Assembly (NCBI GenBank): GCA_037126765.1
Contig: JBBCBC010000027.1
Coordinates: 3,682,406-3,746,405 of the forward strand
DNA from: Stenogyne calaminthoides
Lineage: Eukaryota; Streptophyta; Magnoliopsida; Lamiales; Lamiaceae
Length of the DNA stretch: 64,000 bases
Direction of reading: 5' to 3'
Below are positions 45,829 to 58,914 of this stretch, in pieces. The notes under the pieces are model-generated. The model did not search any database. It saw only the letters and a program-made list of their open reading frames with translations, and was not told where the DNA came from. Both the position numbers and the translations under genes were made by a program. Every line of letters starts with the position of its first letter. Position 1 is the first letter of the stretch.

Positions 45829-48800
45829 TTATGGGTGCAGGTAATCACAGAAAGCTCCCTTTTTGCAGTGTCCACTTTCATAAAACTTGCACACTCTCTG
45901 CCCCCTCGGAAGAGGCCTCGAATATCCTCCTCCTCCTCCACCGCCGCTGCCACCGCCGGGCCACCCGTATGGCTGCCTACCCCACGGAGGCCTACCCCTC
46001 CCAAATCCCGAGTCACCACCACCTTGATAACTCCCCCTTTCCCTAGGACTGCTAAATCTTTCCCCGCTGTATTTCCGTTGTTGCCCGTCCCACGGCAGAC
46101 TTACGTTTCTAGGACTCCGGCTGGTGCTCGGGTTTGTCCAGGTGGGGCCAGGATTCGATCCCCACCCCATGTTTCCCATTCCCTGGCCGGGCCCTCCCAC
46201 CAAGACGAGATTCACATTACCTTGAACTGTAACAAGGTTAATGTTGCCCTGCACGGGTCCCCAACCCGGGTCTGTGGCATCTAATATGGGCCCAGGCCCG
46301 GTGCCAACCATCTCTTGGCCCGGGTTTTGGGGTGCATGGGGATGGAATTCAGAAGCAGCATCGCCGGAGTGACCTGGAGCGTTAGTTTCTCCCTCACTAC
46401 TTGCAGATGATCCCATTGGTTTACACGGAGCTGAGGATTGGGACGTCAGTTGTACGTCGGTTGTGGAGCTGAAAGCATCGCTTTTCATCGGCTGAGCGGT
46501 TGCTGAATCGAAGTCCTCGATCGAACTGAAGTCATCGGCGTTGCAATCTTCTAGAAATTCCCGAGCAAACTTCAGAGCCGAAGTAGGTGAAGCAAACGAC
46601 CCTCGTGATTCCATGGCATCAACTTCAGCCAGCAAATCCGATACGGATTCCTCCCCAAAAGCATCAAACTCTATGGGCTCATTTATCAATTCCAGCCAAT
46701 TCGGTGCAGCTTCGGATGTTGAAGCATCATTAGCTAGGTTCTGGGTTTCTGATACCGAGGTATCAATGCACTCATTCATTATTTCAGGAGGTTTGGAATC
46801 AGATACCCATTCCGATCTTGCAGGCGTAGGGGAATACCCGCACCATGGATCAACCACCTCTGGGAGTTGCAGGGGGCCTATTCCGGGGGTGGAATCACAG
46901 CTCCAGCCGGGCATGGGACTGGGAAACATCGTAAATACAGGCTGCTTGGTCTCAGTTGGCTGACCCTCCTGAAACTCTTTCTGCAGTCTTGGTGCAGGAC
47001 TTAGTAGTTCTAAAATACCAGATTCCTGCATGGGAACATCTTCAACAGCAAGTACCGTTTGCTGATTTTCAGCCGTTGGGGTAGGACTAGGAAAATCAAG
47101 GGCTTTGATTTTCTCATCCCATTTACTTGAGTCCAAAACCAAATCATTTGAGCTCAAATCAAAATTTATGGAGCTCATTTTTTCTTCAGAGGATTCTTGC
47201 TCACTAGTCATAGGGTCTTGAGTCAACCCCGTTGAATTTTTCTCTCCATTTTGTGAACCATGGTTGACCTCATCACTAGTCAAAGCGACATCTTCTTTCC
47301 CAGAGCTTGATGAAGGAAGCAAATTACGATTTTGGACATCATCTGCACTAGAATTACTATCCTTGAGCAAATCCCAGCATAGTGGCCACCTCGAGGAGCC
47401 AGGCTCATCTGCTGTCACGTGTTCAGTATTCTTGTCAGATGGAACACTTGTGCTATTACCACATTGCCCTTCTGTTTGTTTGTGATCTGTACCTTCCCCA
47501 TTTGTACCTTCAGGTACAACAATTTCCCCAGTAGCCTCATTTGAACCAGAAGGGGGTTTATCTAGCAAGTCTGAAGCTCCATGCAATTTTCCATTCAGAG
47601 CGTCACTTAGAAGTAACGAATCAAAAAGTTCATGATTGGTCCATATCCTCATATCGGGTGGAAATAGTCCAGTTGTGCTCCATATCCTTAGCTGCATCAC
47701 GGAAAATGGCCCTTGAATCCTACCATTAGGATCACGATAATGCCAAAGTTTCTCGATTTCTATATGATAAGCAGAAGGTGAATTTCCCGTGGAGGGAGTT
47801 GCAGTTGATGTCTCTAATCCAGACATATGATCATTCCTATCTGCAGCTGTTGGGCAATCAATGTTGATCTGATTCATCTGTTTGTCCAAACCATTTGATC
47901 CACTTCGGTCTGCTTTCTCTTTTATCCTATCCCCGGCTGCTGGGCGGTCGATGTTGATCTGATTCAATTGCTTGTTCAAACCATTTGATCCACTTGGGTC
48001 TGCTTTCTCTTTTATCCTATCCCCGGCTGTTGGGGGGTCGATGTTGATCTGATTCATTTGCTTGTCCAAGCCATTTGATCCACTTGGATCTGCTTTGTTT
48101 ATTATCCTATTTCGAGCTTTGGTAGGTCGGTCGCCTTTACCTGAGCAAGATGTAATACAAATTCCTCTGATTAAATTTTCAGGAAAAAGAAAAGGCCCTT
48201 TGTTGACCTATCTACCGATTTGCTAGGAAAAACAGGTTTTTTTAGTCTTGTACATTATCTTTATTTCGGTTCCAGTCCTGTCAACTTTCACGAATTTAAA
48301 TTAGTCTTGTAACATTTCTTCACATTTTGGTCCAGTAATCAGTTGTAGGAGGTGAAACATCCGGTTAACACTGATGTGGCAGAGGCTGATTTGCCCATGT
48401 GGCAGAGCCCAATTGGTCAACCAGATGTTTGACCTCTTACATCCAGTTACTGGACAAAATATCAAAATTTAGAAAGTTACAGGACTATTTTCAATTCATG
48501 AAAGTCGACAGGATCACAGGACTAAAATCAAAATAGAGGTAACTTAAGAGGACTAAAAAACTATTTTCCCTACTTGTTACATTGATTCTCACCTTTTTTA
48601 TCAATAGCAATGGACTTCCGTCTGTTTCGAGGATAAGGAGAGTAGCTAGGTCCCACATGTCCATCTGCATAATTAAATGTAGCCATCACTTAGAACCCTG
48701 ATTACTGAAATAATAGCAATTGAAAAGTAACTGATACAAAGACATCCATGATAGAGGTACGTATTTCACCATTTTCCGCATTTCTTGTATTATCGTCTGA

Positions 48801-51800
48801 TTTATAGAGTGGATTCATTTTTTGATCAGTATGAATCTCTGGAACTTCGAGATTCTCGCTGGCGCCCTCGGTGATTTTAGCAGCTCTAGTCTGTCTGCAT
48901 ATTCTCTAAGCGTGAACAGTGGTCAAGGAAATCCATAACAGTAAAAGGCCTATGATCATGATCATGTAACTTACAGGTCACTTTCAATCAAGGCAAGTAC
49001 TTCTATGCACCAGTGCAACTCAAGTGCATTTTAAAATGATATTAGTTGTTTTACTAAAAGGTATTAGTTGGTCAGTATTAGCTGTTTTCACTGAACAGTA
49101 TTAGTTGTTTTCATTGAGCAATATTAGTTGTGCACCAGTTGCAAGGTGCAATTGGTCCCAAGTGTTACTCTTCAATCAATATTTCAACAAATCCCTATAT
49201 TAATGCCAAAAATTGAATCGTGAAGTTCAATTCAGTAAAAGTATTTCCATATTTGTGTTTGAGCATCTCCCATCTATTGTGCTAGAAGAAACTTCACATG
49301 TGGAGAAGAGCAGTATCCGATAGTAAAGATAGAACATTTAATGATTCAGTGACGGCACATAGAGATGATATGGATATTTTTATGGTGGTTTAGCCTTTAT
49401 AATTTAAATAAATAAATAAAACTGTGTTAATGTACCAGAAATTTTGATTTTTAGTTAATTCAGTCTAATTAATAGAATAGTCATAAACAAAGGATATTCT
49501 TTATTATGCCCCTTCTCACTAGCTCGATTTTGAAGATGATTCAGCCGCAATACCTCTGTCTCCAGCCACTATGTTCAGAAGAATAGAACATCATAACCAC
49601 AAGAGACAAAAAATTCCATATGAGAGAGATGATATTTTTTCACATATTCTATTTCTTTCTTGCTTCTGGAATTTTGAAAGAATACTCTGATGATGTCCAA
49701 AAAACTAAATTTAATGCAGGCAGAAAATAATTAATAAACTCACATCAATGACCCTGACTGATTGGAGTTTCATAGCTTTTTGTATATCGTCCTGCAACCA
49801 AACACACAACAGTGACTAAATAATCTAGTTTTCAGGTCAAATTTGGAAGAAATTATGCATGAGGACTTACAACAGTAATTCCTTCTATAAGACCACATCT
49901 AATGGATTCACGTAGCCTTCTACATTAGGTCCTGAATGACAAAAATCATTAGATGGCAATTGAACATTCAGCCATATTTTCACATATGATTTACTAAAAC
50001 ATATACCTTGATTCTTGAAATTGAAATTATAATTAAATGATCTTGACAATGCATCATATTTTGAAGAAACAACATTATTCCTCAAATAAGACGTTTGTCT
50101 CAATCTTAAGCTCAACAGTAGGAAAAAAATTGGATAAATTCTGAGAGTGCATCATCAAATGGTAAAAAACAGTACAAATGCTTCTATAATTTACAATCAA
50201 AGGTTTAACGTATTACATAAATGCTTTCACAGCTTTGAAAGGGAAAGAATAACAGATACTCTACCACTACTACTATTACTAATATACCATATTATATCTA
50301 CTTTAGTTATTGATATAGATCATGCAGCATGAAAGTATAGTCATTTATGTGAACATTAATAATCATATAATACAAGAATTAAATAGGGAAACCGATGAAA
50401 TACCTCAGTAAACTCGAAATTTGAAATGGCATCAATTGATACGACTACTATGTTGTTTAAATTTAAAACTTCAAGCATGACATCTGTTGTTTTATCACCA
50501 ACTTTATAGGGCTCAGCCACCTTTCTGGTCCCTGAATTACCAATATAACATTTGATGTGAGATTAATAGAGAAAAATTAGGCTGTATGGAGGAACGGGAG
50601 TTAGTTTTATGTAAAACAGTTTTACCGTGCAACTAATTCACAACTATCACTTTATAATAGAAAGTAATATTTAATGAAACAACTAATACTATCGAACTAA
50701 TAACTTTTAATGAAACAACCAACACCGTTTTAAAATACACAAAATGTAAACCAATTGCACAGTAAAACTTGTTTACATAAGACTTTGCTGAGGGAACAAA
50801 GGCAAGAAGCTAAAGCAATAATTATATGCACAATACCTGCAACTTTTACAAGCCTGAAAAAATCTGGTTTCTGATCATTAGTTGGTACTCTAATCCTCAC
50901 GAAAGACCCAATAACCTTATCATTGAAATTGTCATGATCGTCGATAAGATTCTCCATCAAATTACGTCGCAGATAAACCAAATTAATGTTATGGACATCA
51001 ATCGCAGCATATTCATCTCGGGGATCTTTGTTCGCATTTTTTAAGTGATTTTTAAGCTTTTTAAAATTGGTGTGGGCAATACATCAGTGCTTTTCCCCTC
51101 AACATCCGCATCACTTGCAACAGAACCAATAAATCCAGCAGGGATAAGAGAACTTTGCTGAGAATCCTCCTTTTTTAAAAAGTGGAGTTCTAGAAGCTTC
51201 AGCATTTCAATGTGACCAACACGTGGCTTTCCAAATAATTTTTTCAGCATCGGATCACATATGATTTGACTCTTCCGGCGTGGGTCCCGAAGGTTGTTTC
51301 TCTTTATGTAGTCAAGCAATAGATTCTGGACATCAAACTGCGGTATAGGTGATGTATCACCATTCTTCATGTGTGCAACAAACTCCAAGAGATCTTTAGA
51401 TGCCCACTGATTACTGTCAATTCCTGAGTTTTCTGACTCTCTCTCTCTTGTGTTTTCGCAGATTAACGGCTTGTTGGAATCTTGGACAGCTGAATCATCT
51501 TGATTTTCCTGAATGCATGACTCTTTAGTAGCTTCCTTAATGCATGACGCTTTAGGAGCTTCCTGAAAGCACGACTCTTTAGTAGCTTCCTTAATGCATG
51601 ACTCTTTTGTAGCTTCCCCCTTGTCAGTACATAAACTCTCCACTTGGTTGCAATTCCTTGGAAGAGATGTCCTTAACCCATCATTATGTGTCAAATTACT
51701 GTCCAAATGGGGCTTATTTAACTCCAAATGTTTAGTAATATTGTTTGAATTAGAAACTTCTCCACCCACTGCAGTGCCTTTAAAGGAATCTTTGGCTTGC

Positions 51801-54615
51801 AAAAGATCATTGAGAGTCAAAGACATGTCCTCTTTGAGGTTTAGCCAGTACATCTTGAAGAAGTGCTCGAAACACGTCTTATCATCAAAATTTACTAGAG
51901 CCTGCATTAAAAAATAAAGACAGGTAGATGAGCGTAAATTACAAATTACAAACATGTCCACAAGGAAGTGATATTTCAAGACAGAGTGTACAACACTTGC
52001 ATTAATTATAACTAAATTAATCATGGAACTATTAATGTGATCTAATCACCTTGAAAGAGTCGCATATGAATCAACAAGCAATATCAGTTCCGAGCATCAG
52101 AACAACCACAAAAGTATCTAGTTTCTGCTTCTCTCTTCCTATCAGTATGTAGAAACTATCTAAATATTCTGAATATGGATAATGCAAACTAATTATAGCT
52201 CATTAGTCTAAATGATGTCGAATGATATCGACTTGGGCAGAAACTATATGACAGCAGTATGTTCCCTTTGCCTAGTTGGGTTTTAATAAAGGTCTGTGTC
52301 CCACTACAATAATTTCCATATAAAGAACTTTGGATATAGAATTAGCATTTAATGCTTGCAACAGAAGAAATTAGGCCGCAACTTCAATCGAAACCCCATA
52401 ATATGATATATTTTCCAGCATCAATAGCATGATTTAATTAAAAGACCTGCTTTTTCATTATCGTTGCATAAAAGTCCTCTGAACCAATATTAAAAATTGT
52501 GAAGCCCCTAGATTTATCGGACAGTTGAAAAGATTGCTTCGGATGGCGGCTAGATACGTCAATGTAATAATTAGGTAACACTTTCCCCCTTTTAGCCAAG
52601 TGTTCCACTCAACAAAGCGTATATTGCATGTTAAAACATCTGTGTCACATTGCACATATTTTATGTGATATATAGAAAAATACAATTTTTCTTAAAGCAA
52701 AGATTCCTCCTACATGTTACTCTTTTGCTTCACCAAACAAATTGTTAGAAAAGAATCGACAAGATAATTGTGTAGCCACGAGCCCATGATGAGTGCACAA
52801 TAAAAGAACATAGATGTCGAGTTAGTCAAAAGCTAGTTTGAGTTGGTCTTGCTCCAAAATACAATACTAAAATATCGATGAACAATAACTTGAATTTAAT
52901 TAACCTCACAAAATCTGAATCCTATATATGAAAATACAGAGTAAATTCAATATCCAAATTTTAAACAAATTAAAATCTTTAAAGCTAATTTTTTACATTA
53001 GACATTAACACATGCAAAAAGCGAGAGGGGTAAAAACAAAGAACAAAAAAGGAAAAGGCAAAGAAACGGAAGCCCCTCAGAAATGCTAATTCCTGATTGG
53101 CCAAAATTTTAAACTGGATAGTGGAAGTCATACACATGTTACGAAAAATATGTAAACAAAAGTTGGTAATAAAAATAATTATAAAGACGCTGCTAGTGAT
53201 TATGAAAGAAAACCTTAATAACCATGACATATGGAAGGATAACTAAGATTAATTAATGAAGTCTTACTCGATCGCAAGCACATATTAACCACACATCTAC
53301 TCAATAAACGTCAAGATTTCTTGTAAGCAACTGTTTCAATTTAATAACATGACAAAAAATAATCTACGTACCGACTCATTGGTTGCTTGTTCTTTATTTT
53401 CATACAGCATGACAAGTTTCATGCATGCTGGGCAAAATCCTTTGTTTCCTCTAACACGCAAGAAATCTCCATCTCTGATACATCCCTTGCACAATGCATA
53501 GGTGCAAGTGTAGCACATAAAATGAGAAGTCTTCTCACATGTTCTACATATGTGCCATCCTGAAATAAATAGTACCACAAGTAACATAAATAGGCAAAAT
53601 GTAAGAATACTGAAATGAAAAAAATGGAAAAATTGCCAGCATTACTACTAAAATGACAAATGAGAATTTACAATTACTCCAACCAGTGGGAGGGAGTATA
53701 GAGTTGGCGAGAAAACTTGGTAAAATAGGTTTTACGGTGCAACAATTGCATATTAGGCGATACATTCAACAACGTTAAAGATTTAAGCATGAGTCGTATA
53801 TAAATGAACATCTAAAAGGCCATTATTATACTTGTTCCATGGTTCTACGAATCAATGCAATACCCTGAAACACTAAAATACTTCCACCACAGAACAAGAA
53901 AAAAGAATATAAACACAATGGTAATTACCAAACTCAAGACAAGTTATTTAATATCAACATACCGCAAAACCACTTCGCTTTTGTATTAAAAAATGATGGG
54001 TCTCGCTTAACACAGGCCGGATGGTACGCCTTTGGACAGCCCCTGAACATAACAAAAAAAATTCAGTAAATTACCCGAGGAACTTAATGATTGTGACGAC
54101 ATTACCTCTCAACACTATATTAACATCACAGACGATGATGATGAACTAAAAGTTTCATTAACAAATTAAATTCTGATTAAAAAAATAATAAATTAAATGT
54201 AACAGTTCGTTCATCATAAATAAACTCACTTGCAATCGCAGAGTATCAGAGAACCCCCATCGAAGCAAATAAAGCAAACATCCTCATCCTTATCCTCAAG
54301 TTTCTCAACCTTCTTCCTTTTAGGCGGCGGAGCGTTGGCCGGCGACTGTCCCTTGGGCGGCCGTCCCCGCCTCCGCTTCTCCCCACCACCGATCACCCTC
54401 CCCACAGGCGGAGACGCCGACATCGGAGCTGGAACAACCTTCTCCACCACCTCACCCGGCCGAACACCACCGGAAACCTCCCCAATCCGCCGAGACCCAC
54501 CGTTTTCTCCCCGAATCACGGAATTCTCCAACCTCACCTCCGGCGGAGTAGAAACAACAGGCTCATCGTCATCAAATCCATGCGTCTGCGCCACCGCAGC
54601 TAACAACTTCTCCAT
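45829..54615 (-). CDS. NERD: NERD-like / zinc-finger CCCH 19/44 protein (PHD-SWIB-Plus3-GYF-CCCH)
   Basis: Twelve exons: 54615-54230, 54042-53963, 53559-53372, 51901-51115, 51025-50837, 50531-50404, 49931-49871, 49791-49744, 49568-49489, 48905-48770, 48664-48593 and 48140-45829; about 1,490 codons. In order: AT-hook 'RRRGRPPKG' and basic nuclear signal; a Cys-rich PHD-type zinc region from 'DVCFICFDGGSLILCDC'; SWIB; Plus3 ('EYAAIDVHNINLVYLRRN'); GYF ('LWHYRDPNGRIQGPF'); Trp-Gly motifs (near 46895, 46265, 46160); a Gly-rich tract; and CCCH finger C-X7-C-X5-C-X3-H at the end. Arabidopsis NERD binds histone H3 and Argonaute2 and acts in RNA-guided chromatin silencing; the same role here is inferred. 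Exon 7 has one extra base and exon 10 lacks one, so the literal sequence is frameshifted in Plus3 and just after it. The exon 4/5 intron (89 nt) is my model. It could equally be the CCCH44 paralogue. Confidence 0.85.
47861..48110 (-). repeat. 90-bp in-frame tandem repeat in the NERD-like gene
   Basis: Nearly three copies of a 30-residue unit containing 'GDRIKEKADPSGSNGL' and 'NQINID' lie in exon 12 upstream of the GYF domain. The spacing is exactly 90 bp (landmarks at 47871, 47961 and 48051), so the frame is kept. Confidence 0.92.
48237..48561. mobile_element. Hairpin element in an intron of the NERD-like gene
   Basis: About 325 bp in the intron between exons 11 and 12. The left arm starts 'ttttttagtcttgtac' and the right arm ends 'gaggactaaaaaac'. 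Inner arms include 'tccagtaatcagttgtagg' and an inverted 'catccagttactgga'. Pairing extends about 125 bp per arm. Confidence 0.7.
50603..50784. mobile_element. Hairpin MITE in an intron of the NERD-like gene
   Basis: 'gttttatgtaaaacagtttta' at the left pairs with 'agtaaaacttgtttacataag' at the right. It lies in the intron between exons 5 and 6. A related AT-rich stretch with 'gtattagttgtttt' repeats is at about 49010-49150. Confidence 0.6.
51511..51618 (-). repeat. 27-bp in-frame tandem repeat in the NERD-like gene
   Basis: Four copies of a nine-residue unit 'EATKESCIK' with small changes lie in exon 4 between the PHD region and SWIB. They are probably part of a disordered linker. Confidence 0.9.
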
Positions 54616-54800
54616 TCCCCTCTATCCTCCAAAAAAAGAGTAAATCCTACGCAACCAAACCCTCAGTCACCGATCAAAAGCAACCTCCCACCAGAATTCA
54701 GAAACATCAGCGAAAAAGAGCTCCGATTGAGCGTGCGATGATGGGGGATTTGGGTTTGGGGGGATGAATTTCAGTGGGCTACTGTTTTTGTGCAGCTGTA
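54616..54800 (-). promoter_or_regulatory. 5' UTR and promoter region of the NERD-like gene
   Basis: Sequence upstream of the start codon. It has no in-frame coding extension and no clear TATA box. A 104-bp hairpin MITE follows at 54921. Confidence 0.4.
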
Positions 54801-54920
54801 ATTGTTAGGAACCAACCCTTATTATAATAATGATTATTATCTTTCGGCGAAGAGTGGAATTTGTAAGGTGGGTCCACCACTTTCCACCACCCCGGTGTGT
54901 GGAATAAATAAAAAAGCAGA

Positions 54921-55024
54921 TTTTGAAACACTTAAAATAACTTTCAGAATCATTTATTTTCAAAAATTGTGAGATAGAGCTTTAAAAATAAGTGTTTTTG
55001 AAAGCTATTTTAAGTGTTTCAAAA
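54921..55024. mobile_element. Short hairpin MITE upstream of the NERD-like gene
   Basis: 'ttttgaaacacttaaaataa' at the left is mirrored by 'attttaagtgtttcaaaa' at the right, with a roughly 20-bp loop. It sits about 0.3 kb upstream of the start codon, close enough to affect the promoter. Confidence 0.7.
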
Positions 55025-55199
55025 CACACCCGTAGACTTAGTATGGTAAAAACACTGCAACCGAGGGTTGGGCCCCCGACATGGGCCCGTTTTGAAATTG
55101 GAGTACACGTGATTTGGAGGTCAATTTTTGTGGCTTTTTTTCTCCTCTTTGACATGCTATATTCGAGGGAGATTATAAATTGCGTGTGTTTTACGGGAA

Positions 55200-55650
55200 G
55201 TGGATCTCATGATATATTTTAAAATCACGTAATTTATTATATTGAAATATACTCCCTTCGTCCCAATCTTTAAGGTTTTCTTTCCATTTTTTTTGTCCCA
55301 ATCTTTAAGGTTTCTTTCCTAAAATGGAAATACACTTTATCACTTTATCACATCACTTTATCACTTTATCACATAAAATACTAATAAACAACTCTTTTTA
55401 CCCCCAACTACCCATCACTTTATCACATAAAATACTAATAAACAACTATTTCTAATCACTATTTTCATAAATCCTTATGAACAGTCAAAAAACCCTAAAG
55501 AACGGGACGGAGGTAGTACAATTTATCTATGCTGAAATGTGTAATTTATTTTTTTTATTAATAATTACACAATTTAGTGTAAATAAGTTATATATTTCAG
55601 TGCAGGAAATTATATGATTCTAAAATATACTATGAAGTGCGCGGTGCACC
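55200..55650. mobile_element. 'gcacggtg' MITE interrupted by a Stowaway MITE
   Basis: The outer pieces 55200-55249 and 55519-55650 form one hairpin MITE ('aaaatcacgtaatttattat' and the inverted 'aattatatgattctaaaat', right end 'gcgcggtgcacc'). It is split by the Stowaway element at 55252-55516. Confidence 0.65.
55252..55516. mobile_element. Stowaway-like MITE nested in another MITE
   Basis: CTCCCTTCGTCCC at the left, GGGACGGAGGTAG at the right, and TA at 55250-55251 and 55517-55518. The inside has duplicated 'tttatcactttatcacat' tracts. Confidence 0.85.
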
Positions 55651-58600
55651 TAGTGCGTACGAGTTTTTGACCCTAAAAAGTTGTGGAGTAATGTTGAATA
55701 GTGGGTAAACAGGTCGGTTATGTTTGTTTCACCTGACTGAGTTGATTAGTTATGATAGGATTATGCATTATTTAATAAGATTGGATTGGATTGGATTGTT
55801 TAAATGAAGGTATGTGTTTGGACTGTACAATTGCATTTCTTTTATCTTGTACTAAAAAAATAATATTTTTGTTTGAATTGAGGGATTAGATTAGATAGAT
55901 AATAATGAGTAAGTATCATGTGAAATTTGTTCACAGTGTGATTCATAACACTTATAAATTAATATCATAACATTTATCGATTGATTTTTTTTATAACTCA
56001 GCATTAAATGTATGGGTAATAATTTATAAGAGTATCGTTATCAATTTCAAACAATGAAGAAATTTCACAAAAATGTTTGTGAATATTGAATAATAATAAT
56101 TCAAAATTTAGTGATAAATTATTAATATTGTATTGAAAAATGTGTTTAATAAAGCTAAAATATTATGTAAAATTCTATACCAAAATTCTATTAAACAAAT
56201 AAATAAATAAGGATTTGGATTTAAAATGTCCAAAGTCATTGGAAACCCTAAACAAACAAAACTTAAGTTTTAGTTTTAATTTAAAACAAATATATATATA
56301 ATTTTACTTATGTTCTTGTAAATATGTGTAAGTTTAATTATTTAATCATGCTTAACCCTCAAAAAACTTTGGTATGAGAGTATTATTATAAAGTTTCATT
56401 GAAAATAGTAATATTTACGTTATAAAGAATGTTCTTTCATTGGGATACAAACGATTTTGAAATATGATAATGTACAAAAAGCCAACACTCATACTTTTGT
56501 TTAACAACGATCGATGACACTATATGAAACACTATTGATGTGTTATGTAATACTCTCTAAATTTTGGTGCATATATATGAGTTAAATAAGTGTTTTCTTT
56601 CCAAAATATTTTTCTGAAAATAGATATAACTTGGATATATATGTTCGATATTAATTAAATGAAAATAATTATGAATAGGGGCAAAAGGTAGACAAAAAAA
56701 AGCCCTAGAAATCGGGATCTAACAGATACGTGAAATCTTCGCTTCCCGTGATGTGCGTCGCAAATCCCTCACCATTATCTTTGTTTCTTAAGTTATCTTT
56801 TTTACATAATTACCACGAGATTCAGACTCTTCCTCTAGATATGTTGGCCGACTTAACTCATGGTCGACAGTTCGGCCCAGCTCAGTTCATTCTTCGCATG
56901 TTGTTGAGCTAAACGGGGCATTGCCTCTGTTATGAAGGACGTCGCATGGTCAACCACACCCCGTGGTCGCAGGCCACCAGTGACCACTAATACTTGTATA
57001 TAAAATAATCGAAGGCTTCTTGAATTGACCATTGTTGCCATGGTCGGCTGCCACGTCGTTGCTAGTCGAAAACATGGGCACAACATTTGTGGTAATAGAG
57101 CACATGAGCAGCTAGGGTTTCATGTTTGATATAAATCCTCTCATTTACAAGATGGTCAAATGAAATTTTTTAATAGTTAGTTTTGTTTGGATGAATACAA
57201 TAAATATATAAATAAAATTCAAGGATTGTGTATGATTTCAATCAAATCCAATAGTTGAAAAATTACATTGAATTTTATTGTAGATGATAGAATTCAGCTT
57301 CGAATTTAGGCACGTAAAACAAATTAACACATTACTAGTTACCAAGATTGGTGCCGACTCTAGGTTTTGGATTTGAGAGGGATTTTCTAGAAGGTCTTGC
57401 TCTTTATTGATTACGCCAATTTAATCAGTAAATTATTTCTCACGTAAATTATTTTTTAATTAAAAAAAAAAGTGATGTATGATATAATAATTAAGAAAAG
57501 AAGAAGATGACTCACGCATATTTAAGTTAAAATGACTCTACACTCCCTAGTGTCCATTTAATCCTCGATAACCCACCATTAAATATTTCGACCAAGATTA
57601 TTAAATTGTTCGCACTATTTAATTTGATATTTGCACCATTTCATTTATTGGAGGATCTCCCGACTTCAATAAATTTCCTTTAATAATAAGAAATTATAAA
57701 TTCAGTAAGTTGAAAGTTGAATGGCAGATTCTTGTCCACATAAATGGAATATATAATTTAAGGCTCAAAAATATTGTCCTCAGATTTTAAACGGGCCGGG
57801 CTGGCGATCTATTAAAAAATTTAAAACTTTTTTTTTTAAATAATGGAGTACATAATATAATTTAAAAAAGTGAGTCTCCTTTGAGATTTTTTATGATGAT
57901 ATAACTATTTTAGTGAATCTCCACGCTTGATTGTATTACACTGAATTAACAATATTAAAGTTACATTTAACTATAGATTTTACTTTTATTTTCTTGCCAG
58001 TTTTCGTTTGGTCAACATTCTGAATATAAGGGTATTGCACAATTAATTTGTTGAAAATCAATCACATTTTTTATGAAACAATATTACATCATTACATTTT
58101 ACAATACTAAGCCATTAAACTTGAAAATATTATATGAATGTTACATAAAAGTTACTAAATCAAACATTTTACTTTTTTCTATCACTACCTAATTATGAAA
58201 ATTCAATAATTTTTCACCAAAATCACACATTTTCTTAATGGAAATAACTATTGCAAAAGTTAATATCATAACCATTTTAAACTTGCAAATACAAGTGATA
58301 TTACTGCATATACATACATAAATTAATAGTAGAACCATTTTTACTTGAATAAGGGAGACATAAATCATGATTTCCGTGGATATTACATGCGAAGAAGTTA
58401 GATGGATCGGAGTTAAAAGTAAAATTTATAATTTTCTTAAATATCACCCTAATTTGGTTTGTTCGGTTAAATTATATTTCTTAAATTTTAAAATCAAAGT
58501 CAAATCGAATATCGAAATGTCTAAATGTTAAAATCAAAATCGATCAGAATAAAAAAAAAAAAAAATTAAAATTTTTTGTTCATTTTGAGGGATTTTTTCA

Positions 58601-58910
58601 ATTATACACGCAATATTACTCACCATGTATGGATTTAGGGAGGCCAGGGGAGATTGCCCTTCTTGAGATTTAAATTTTGTTTTTTATATGTATATATTTT
58701 ATATGGCTTAAATTTATAAAATTTAGTTCTCTTTCTACTTGGATTATCAATTTTCACTTCCTTACTTTAAGAAAATTTTCGCAACGAAATTTTGAATGTA
58801 TTTTCAAAATCTAAATATTATTTTTAATTTTTTTTCTCAAAAGTTGTCACTAACACCCAAGTCTGACACAAGACTGTTTGCTCAGTTTTTTTTCTTTCGA
58901 GGGAATAATA
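55651..58910. other. Intergenic, AT-rich, no gene seen
   Basis: No credible reading frame is present. The short frames near 56730-57086 have no recognisable domain. Poly-A/T tracts and short AT repeats are common. Confidence 0.5.
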
Positions 58911-58914
58911 TGTG

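Noticed and set aside
45835..46284. 149-codon plus-strand frame opposite the last exon of the NERD-like gene
   Set aside because: It is a shadow of the Gly/Pro-rich coding sequence on the minus strand and has no recognisable domain.
54230..54643. 137-codon plus-strand frame opposite exon 1 of the NERD-like gene
   Set aside because: Shadow of the real exon, which carries the AT-hook and the first PHD cysteines.
56730..57086. Two short overlapping frames at 56.7-57.1 kb
   Set aside because: Opposite strands, no domain, no splice or promoter support. The slightly higher GC alone is not evidence of a gene.
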